DNA from: Prevotella sp.
GTDB taxonomy: Bacteria; Bacteroidota; Bacteroidia; Bacteroidales; Bacteroidaceae
Direction of reading: 5' to 3'
Length of the DNA stretch: 64,000 nucleotides
Assembly (NCBI GenBank): GCA_016285075.1
Contig: JAEEQB010000016.1
Coordinates: forward strand, 19,674 to 83,673
Shown: one piece after another, positions 60,386 through 64,000 of the stretch
Layout of the letters: every line of letters starts with the position of its first letter
Numbering within the stretch: position 1 is the stretch's first letter
Made by a program: the position numbers and the translations under genes
Notes under the pieces: generated by a model
What the model was told of the DNA's origin: nothing
What the model saw: only the letters and a program-made list of their open reading frames with translations
The model's database searches: none

Positions 60386-61489
60386 CTAGTCTATGTCTAT
60401 CCACCCGTCCTTGTTGGGCTTGTGTGCGCCAGGGATGAGAATCTCCTTGTGGTCCTTGATTTGGATGATGTGCTTCCAGCAGCGGGGGAGACCGTAGGCA
60501 CCGGTTGTCTCGTCGAGGACAAGGATGTAGAAATGGCCGTCAACAGACCTCTGGGCGTATAACTGCTGATGCTTGACAGTTTCATTGATGCTGAAGGTAA
60601 GGGGTTCGTTCCTGCCGATAACGAGTTCTTTCCCATCCATGGTAATGAAGAATTTCTGATTGGGGTTCAATCCCAGATAGTCGTTCTTCACGCAAAAGCG
60701 CAATCCTTCTTCTACGTCCTTGGCAGCAGATTCAGGCACCACGTAGAGATGTCCCGTCGTCTTGCCGCTATAGGTGCCCTCCTCGTCGGGGGCAAATTCT
60801 CCGACCAGTGAGGGATTCCCGCCGAGGTCCTCATGGGTTATTTCGTAGGAGGTTTCATACACCTTCACGCTGTCGACATTCTCCATCAGGTTTTTGATGA
60901 AGTCGTCGAGTGGGCGCATGTTGAAGGGTTCTTCCCGGCCTTTCTCCTCGCGGGTGATGTATTGCATCTGCCATTCGGAGTATTGCTTGGTGCCCTTCAC
61001 CTTCAAAGTTGCAGCACGGGCAGCTTTATAACCAACGAAATAGTCTTGGTAGCTACCCACACCCTCCAGTTCGATGCGTTCTCCGTCCATGCCGTCGAGG
61101 GCTAATGCATAGACCACGGTGTCCTTATCCAGCACGTGGCTCTCCTTGTGATAGCAATGGCGGGCAGAGGTGCATCCCCAGCGGAAGGCACGGAGGCAGG
61201 AGTCCTGTATTTCCATGTTTTCTTTTTGTTCCTGCAACCTCTCTTTGGGCAGGTCCTGATACTCCTTTGACTTGAGTGCTTCTGGTGTTGCAACGATACA
61301 GTAATACTCTGTGTTCGTTTTCAGGATGGCACCGCCCTCATATCTTATCCGCTTGTGGGTTTGGTCGAAGTCTTTACTGTCTAAATAGGAAACCAGATTC
61401 TCAATGGGATCTGATGAACTGCTGATTTTCTCTGAGGTGCAAGAACCTAACAGGGTGCTCGCTACTAAAAGGGATATTGTTTTTTTCAT
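60386..61489 (-). CDS. Lipoprotein of unknown function linked to an ECF sigma factor
   Basis: 367 residues with lipobox LLGSC (Cys17). The body is soluble and charged, with no domain I recognise. Cys residues in FRWGCTSARHCYH are notable. It lies 62 nt downstream of the anti-sigma-like gene on the same strand, so it may be a target or part of the same signalling module. Function unknown. Confidence 0.8.
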   Translation of the reverse strand: MKKTISLLVASTLLGSCTSEKISSSSDPIENLVSYLDSKDFDQTHKRIRYEGGAILKTNTEYYCIVATPEALKSKEYQDLPKERLQEQKENMEIQDSCLRAFRWGCTSARHCYHKESHVLDKDTVVYALALDGMDGERIELEGVGSYQDYFVGYKAARAATLKVKGTKQYSEWQMQYITREEKGREEPFNMRPLDDFIKNLMENVDSVKVYETSYEITHEDLGGNPSLVGEFAPDEEGTYSGKTTGHLYVVPESAAKDVEEGLRFCVKNDYLGLNPNQKFFITMDGKELVIGRNEPLTFSINETVKHQQLYAQRSVDGHFYILVLDETTGAYGLPRCWKHIIQIKDHKEILIPGAHKPNKDGWIDID

Positions 61490-61551
61490 TGTTCTGCTCG
61501 TTTTGTTGATGATTGATGGTTATGAATAGCAAGACGTCTTTTCTCTTTTTA

Positions 61552-61932
61552 TTATAGTTGTGCGATGGCATTCTCTAGCTGCCTGCCACTACGCTCTATC
61601 TCGTTGACTATATCTTCGTAGGAAGAGAATTCTGAATAGGATGGGGCGTTGTGATAGTATTCAGGCAGGCGGGGCTGGCTATAGGAAGTCACAGGGGTAG
61701 TAGCGGGCTCCTTGATGATCAACAGCGCCACAACCACTGCTGCGGCTATGCCAGCGACCCAAGGCAGCACTCGGTGGTAGAATGAAATGATGCGAGACTG
61801 TTGTGGCTCTTGGGCATCTGCGGCATCCATCTGTTCTGTCAGCCTCTGCATGAACTCGTCGTTATCAGCAATCGCCGGCCGATAATCGTGAAATATGTCT
61901 CGTAGTTCCTGTTCTTTCATATCTTTCTTCAT
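61552..61932 (-). CDS. Anti-sigma-factor-like membrane protein
   Basis: 126 residues. The cytoplasmic N-terminus (1-50, rich in charged residues, LRDIFHDYRPAIADNDEFMQRL) precedes one membrane helix (about 51-69, VLPWVAGIAAAVVVALLII) and a short periplasmic tail. Its start overlaps the stop of the ECF sigma gene by 4 nt (ATGA), the usual coupling of sigma/anti-sigma pairs. No zinc-binding ZAS motif is present, so the anti-sigma role rests on topology and context. Confidence 0.75.
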   Translation of the reverse strand: MKKDMKEQELRDIFHDYRPAIADNDEFMQRLTEQMDAADAQEPQQSRIISFYHRVLPWVAGIAAAVVVALLIIKEPATTPVTSYSQPRLPEYYHNAPSYSEFSSYEDIVNEIERSGRQLENAIAQL

Positions 61933-62414
61933 TTACTTAACTTCGTTCTTAAATGTTCGCGACCTCTTGAAAGATAACCCTTCACTGTTCCCTCGGTGAC
62001 ATTCATGATAACGGCAATCTCCTTGATAGGCCGGTCTTCCATATAGAAGAGAAGCACAGCCGTGCGTTCGCTGACGTTCAGACCATCGATGGCGCAATAT
62101 AACTCTTGGTAGGTGAAACCGTCGTCGGAGCGGGAAACGGCCGCCACCCCATCCGCCTTGTCGATGTCAATGACAATGCCTCGGGTTGTCTGTTTTCGTT
62201 GATGGTCTATCAGCGTGTTGCAGGCAATACGATAGAGCCAAGCCGAGAAACCCGCTTCGTTGTCGAACGAACGTGAGGCCATGTATGCTTTCATGAGTGC
62301 CTCCTGTGCCACGTCGTCTGCTTCATCGCTGTTGCCGCTGCAGGCCGCCAATAGGAAACGACGCAAGCCGGGGAGCTCTTTGCGGACGAGTTGGGTGAAT
62401 ATTTCTCGGGTCAT
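61929..62414 (-). CDS. ECF sigma-70 family RNA polymerase sigma factor
   Basis: 161 residues. Region 2 is seen as DEADDVAQEALMKAYMASRSF with AWLYRIACNTLIDHQRKQ. Region 4 is VSERTAVLLFYMEDRPIKEIAVIMNVTEGTVKGYLSRGREHLRTKL. It directs polymerase to a small regulon and is normally held by its anti-sigma partner, encoded with a 4-nt overlap. The 97-nt gap upstream contains a 14-bp inverted repeat. Confidence 0.94.
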   Translation of the reverse strand: MTREIFTQLVRKELPGLRRFLLAACSGNSDEADDVAQEALMKAYMASRSFDNEAGFSAWLYRIACNTLIDHQRKQTTRGIVIDIDKADGVAAVSRSDDGFTYQELYCAIDGLNVSERTAVLLFYMEDRPIKEIAVIMNVTEGTVKGYLSRGREHLRTKLSK

Positions 62415-62424
62415 CTGACGTTCT

Positions 62425-62489
62425 TTTTTTCTGCTTTCTGTTATATAAACGTATCAGGAGGCTAAAAGGTTGTACGAAAGCAGAAAAAA
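62425..62489. repeat. 14-bp inverted repeat between the two ECF modules
   Basis: TTTTTTCTGCTTTC (62425-62438) and GAAAGCAGAAAAAA (62476-62489) are perfect complements with a 37-nt loop. It lies just upstream of the second sigma gene and could terminate the first module (minus strand) or bind a regulator. The arm ends are poly-A on the minus strand, so it is not a classic terminator in that direction. Confidence 0.6.
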
Positions 62490-62511
62490 CTGTCTTTACT
62501 CTCAATTTCAA

Positions 62512-62688
62512 TTACAGGGACATTGTCATTAGGGCAGGAAGCAGCGCTGTTTCACCATGCTTCTTATAGTCGTTGATATATGTATGTAATCCCCTATAAT
62601 ATTTCAGAAAAGCGTTTGGAATCGCCAAATATTTGGCCAAATCAAGCTTTTGGTCCAGTCGATTTTCATTTCTGTTTCGTAACTTCAT
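62512..62688 (-). CDS. Possible small protein coupled to the first ECF module
   Basis: 58 residues starting at ATG 62688, which overlaps the stop of the preceding anti-sigma-like gene by 4 nt (ATGA). The sequence (MKLRNRNENRLDQKLDLAKY, then AIPNAFLKYYRGLHTYINDY) is basic, with no similarity I know. The coupling geometry is the only support. Confidence 0.4.
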   Translation of the reverse strand: MKLRNRNENRLDQKLDLAKYLAIPNAFLKYYRGLHTYINDYKKHGETALLPALMTMSL

Positions 62689-63122
62689 GGGGTGGCTAAT
62701 AGGGCGTATGGGATGTTGTCGCATAGCATGGAACATGCCGCTTGTTCGGCTTCATTCTCACTGATTTGATAATCCATAGTCTTTTGGTCGATTGCTGGAG
62801 ATGATTGAGCAGTCAAGGGTTTTACGTACTTGGTGACAGTACGCATCTGATACACGGTGTCTCGGACGGTCTCAGTATGCACAATAGTGTCGTGTTGCAC
62901 CAAGATGCTCTGCGCCATTGGCTGGATGTCAGACTGGGATATGTTAGCACGAACGCCATAGCCGGCAATAAAACTGATGAAGCTGGCGGCAATGGCTATC
63001 GCGGCTGCTATGCCACGGCTATGACGATGATGGGGATGCCACGTTTCAACGCCCATACGGCTGTTTACTGATTCACGCTGACGGCGGGCGGACTGGATAA
63101 TCTGTTCGTTACTTATCTTCAT
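62685..63122 (-). CDS. Anti-sigma-like membrane protein
   Basis: 145 residues: a basic His/Arg-rich cytoplasmic N-terminus (ETWHPHHRHSRG), one membrane helix (about 38-56, GIAAAIAIAASFISFIAGYG) and a periplasmic domain with two Cys. It overlaps the upstream ECF sigma gene by 14 nt, so it is presumably its membrane-bound regulator. No recognised anti-sigma domain; the role is inferred from arrangement and topology. Confidence 0.75.
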   Translation of the reverse strand: MKISNEQIIQSARRQRESVNSRMGVETWHPHHRHSRGIAAAIAIAASFISFIAGYGVRANISQSDIQPMAQSILVQHDTIVHTETVRDTVYQMRTVTKYVKPLTAQSSPAIDQKTMDYQISENEAEQAACSMLCDNIPYALLATP

Positions 63123-63684
63123 ATTTCTTGAGTTTTTTACGGATGATGTTCATTGTTTTGTGGAGACGCGATTTAACGGTGCCTTCAGGAATATCGACAA
63201 TCTCAGCAATCTGCGGAATTGTCAGTTCTTCCTGATAGTGTAGAGAGAAGATTTGGTGCAATGACGGGGGAAGTTCTGCCAACGCCTGTTCCAAAGCTTG
63301 GTCTAATGTGGCTTCGTCCAACTCAACCTCAATCTGCTGATCATTCACTGGCTCAGCATCGAGGGTGGCTAACAGTTGCGCCTCGTAGGCATTGCTGCGA
63401 TAGCGGTTGCGACAGATATTATAGGCTATGGTGAAGAGCCACGTATCAACCCGGCGTCCCTCCTGATAACTGCTCCTTGCCTCGTATGCACGCAGAAAGA
63501 CATCGTGCATGGCATCGGCTGCCAGTTCCTCGTCGCCACCTAACTGTAGGAAGAAGAACCCTTTTAATCTACGCGCATAGCGGCGATACAGCTCTTCGAA
63601 AGCTGTATCGCTGCCTGCCGCAGCACGTGCCATCAGTTGTTCATCGGTCTGCTGGCGTAGTGGTTTAAAATGGAAGGTGCTCAT
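63109..63684 (-). CDS. ECF sigma-70 family RNA polymerase sigma factor
   Basis: 191 residues. Region 2 is FEELYRRYARRLKGFFF with AADAMHDVFLRAYEA and DTWLFTIAYNICRNRYR. Region 4 is LPPSLHQIFSLHYQEELTIPQIAEIVDIPEGTVKSRLHKTMNIIRKKL. It is only distantly similar to the second ECF factor 700 nt downstream, so the two are separate modules rather than a recent duplication. Its ATG overlaps the stop of the gene running in from the right edge by 4 nt (ATGA). Confidence 0.94.
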   Translation of the reverse strand: MSTFHFKPLRQQTDEQLMARAAAGSDTAFEELYRRYARRLKGFFFLQLGGDEELAADAMHDVFLRAYEARSSYQEGRRVDTWLFTIAYNICRNRYRSNAYEAQLLATLDAEPVNDQQIEVELDEATLDQALEQALAELPPSLHQIFSLHYQEELTIPQIAEIVDIPEGTVKSRLHKTMNIIRKKLKKYEDK

Positions 63685-64000
63685 TTCAGATAGCCTTTGA
63701 ATTCATCCACATCGTAGTTCTCTTTCTCCAGCCGATCGATGATGTCGGTAAAGATGCCGTGCAACCACTGATAGCGCTCCCGGTTGTGCTTCTTGTAGTA
63801 GGGCAGCTGGTCGTGCAACAGCCGCATATAGTTCATGGCGTATGCATTGGCAGAAAACGAGAAGAGCTGCGTGTCCTTCATTTTCGGATGGAACGGCATG
63901 CGCAGATACTCCAGCCGGTAGCGCTGTTCTATATTGCGACGCTTCACGGCCATGTTGTCGTAGGGCTTGGCAGAGTAGCGTATGGTCAGCCCCTCGTTGT
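63681..64000 (-). CDS. C-terminal part of an unrecognised protein
   Basis: The frame is open to the right edge, so the ATG at 63953 is probably internal. Residues visible include NEGLTIRYSAKPYDNMAVKR, LLHDQLPYYKKHNRERYQWL and a closing NYDVDEFKGYLK. It is helical and rich in aromatic and basic residues; I do not recognise the family. It overlaps the downstream sigma gene by 4 nt, which suggests shared regulation. Confidence 0.7.
   Translation of the reverse strand, partial: NEGLTIRYSAKPYDNMAVKRRNIEQRYRLEYLRMPFHPKMKDTQLFSFSANAYAMNYMRLLHDQLPYYKKHNRERYQWLHGIFTDIIDRLEKENYDVDEFKGYLK

Overview
The window is chromosomal DNA from a member of the Bacteroidota, most likely a gut or rumen Prevotella relative (Prevotellaceae). 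The evidence is a SusC/SusD pair, a fused MurF-alanine racemase, DUF4834, DUF4421 and GSCFA proteins, GH115 and M64 families, and promoters of the Bacteroides type (TTTG, 19-20 nt, TAnnTTTG) ahead of many genes. The species cannot be fixed from the sequence alone.

Layout: (1) 1-1638, the start of an RND drug-efflux operon on the minus strand. (2) 2265-17671, a pectin utilisation locus: SusC, SusD, a secreted probable glycan-binding protein, a 1791-residue beta-helix protein and a PL1 pectate lyase. (3) 17753-25729, housekeeping genes: a small acidic protein, trxA and dnaE on one strand, psd-pssA-DUF4834 on the other, then birA-pyrH. (4) 25890-28238, a SIMPL protein, a nine-unit tandem repeat array and a short periplasmic transpeptidase. 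(5) 28289-37107, a minus-strand operon with LacI regulator, GH9 glucanase, iron alcohol dehydrogenase, SDR epimerase and an outer-membrane barrel protein. (6) 37221-43099, RluA-type pseudouridine synthase, TetR-fabG, a Met tRNA, GSCFA protein and murF-alr. (7) 43100-44517, gene-poor DNA with a decayed gene and a second 22-bp-period repeat. (8) 44518-48495, a uronate operon (orphan PTS IIC, KduI with a signal peptide, hexuronate-type MFS transporter). (9) 48641-54753, a barrel protein, an esterase, an M64 peptidase and GH115. (10) 54750-57645, an NtrC-type two-component system translationally coupled to GH115. (11) 57808-64000, DUF4421 protein, a lipoprotein/helix protein, a TonB-like lipoprotein and two consecutive ECF sigma factor modules.

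Functional links: the PL1 locus would release unsaturated oligogalacturonides, and the kduI operon 27 kb away handles their 4-deoxy-5-keto products, apparently starting in the periplasm. GH115, GH9 and the esterase point to hemicellulose.

Three patterns stand out. First, short tandem arrays with unrelated sequences share an exact 22-bp period built from a 15-nt near-palindrome plus a 7-nt spacer. Second, a 117-bp palindromic element is inserted in frame in both the histidine kinase and the response regulator of one two-component system, always at interdomain or loop positions. Third, the KduI isomerase carries an apparent export signal and sits beside a PTS IIC with no visible PTS partners.
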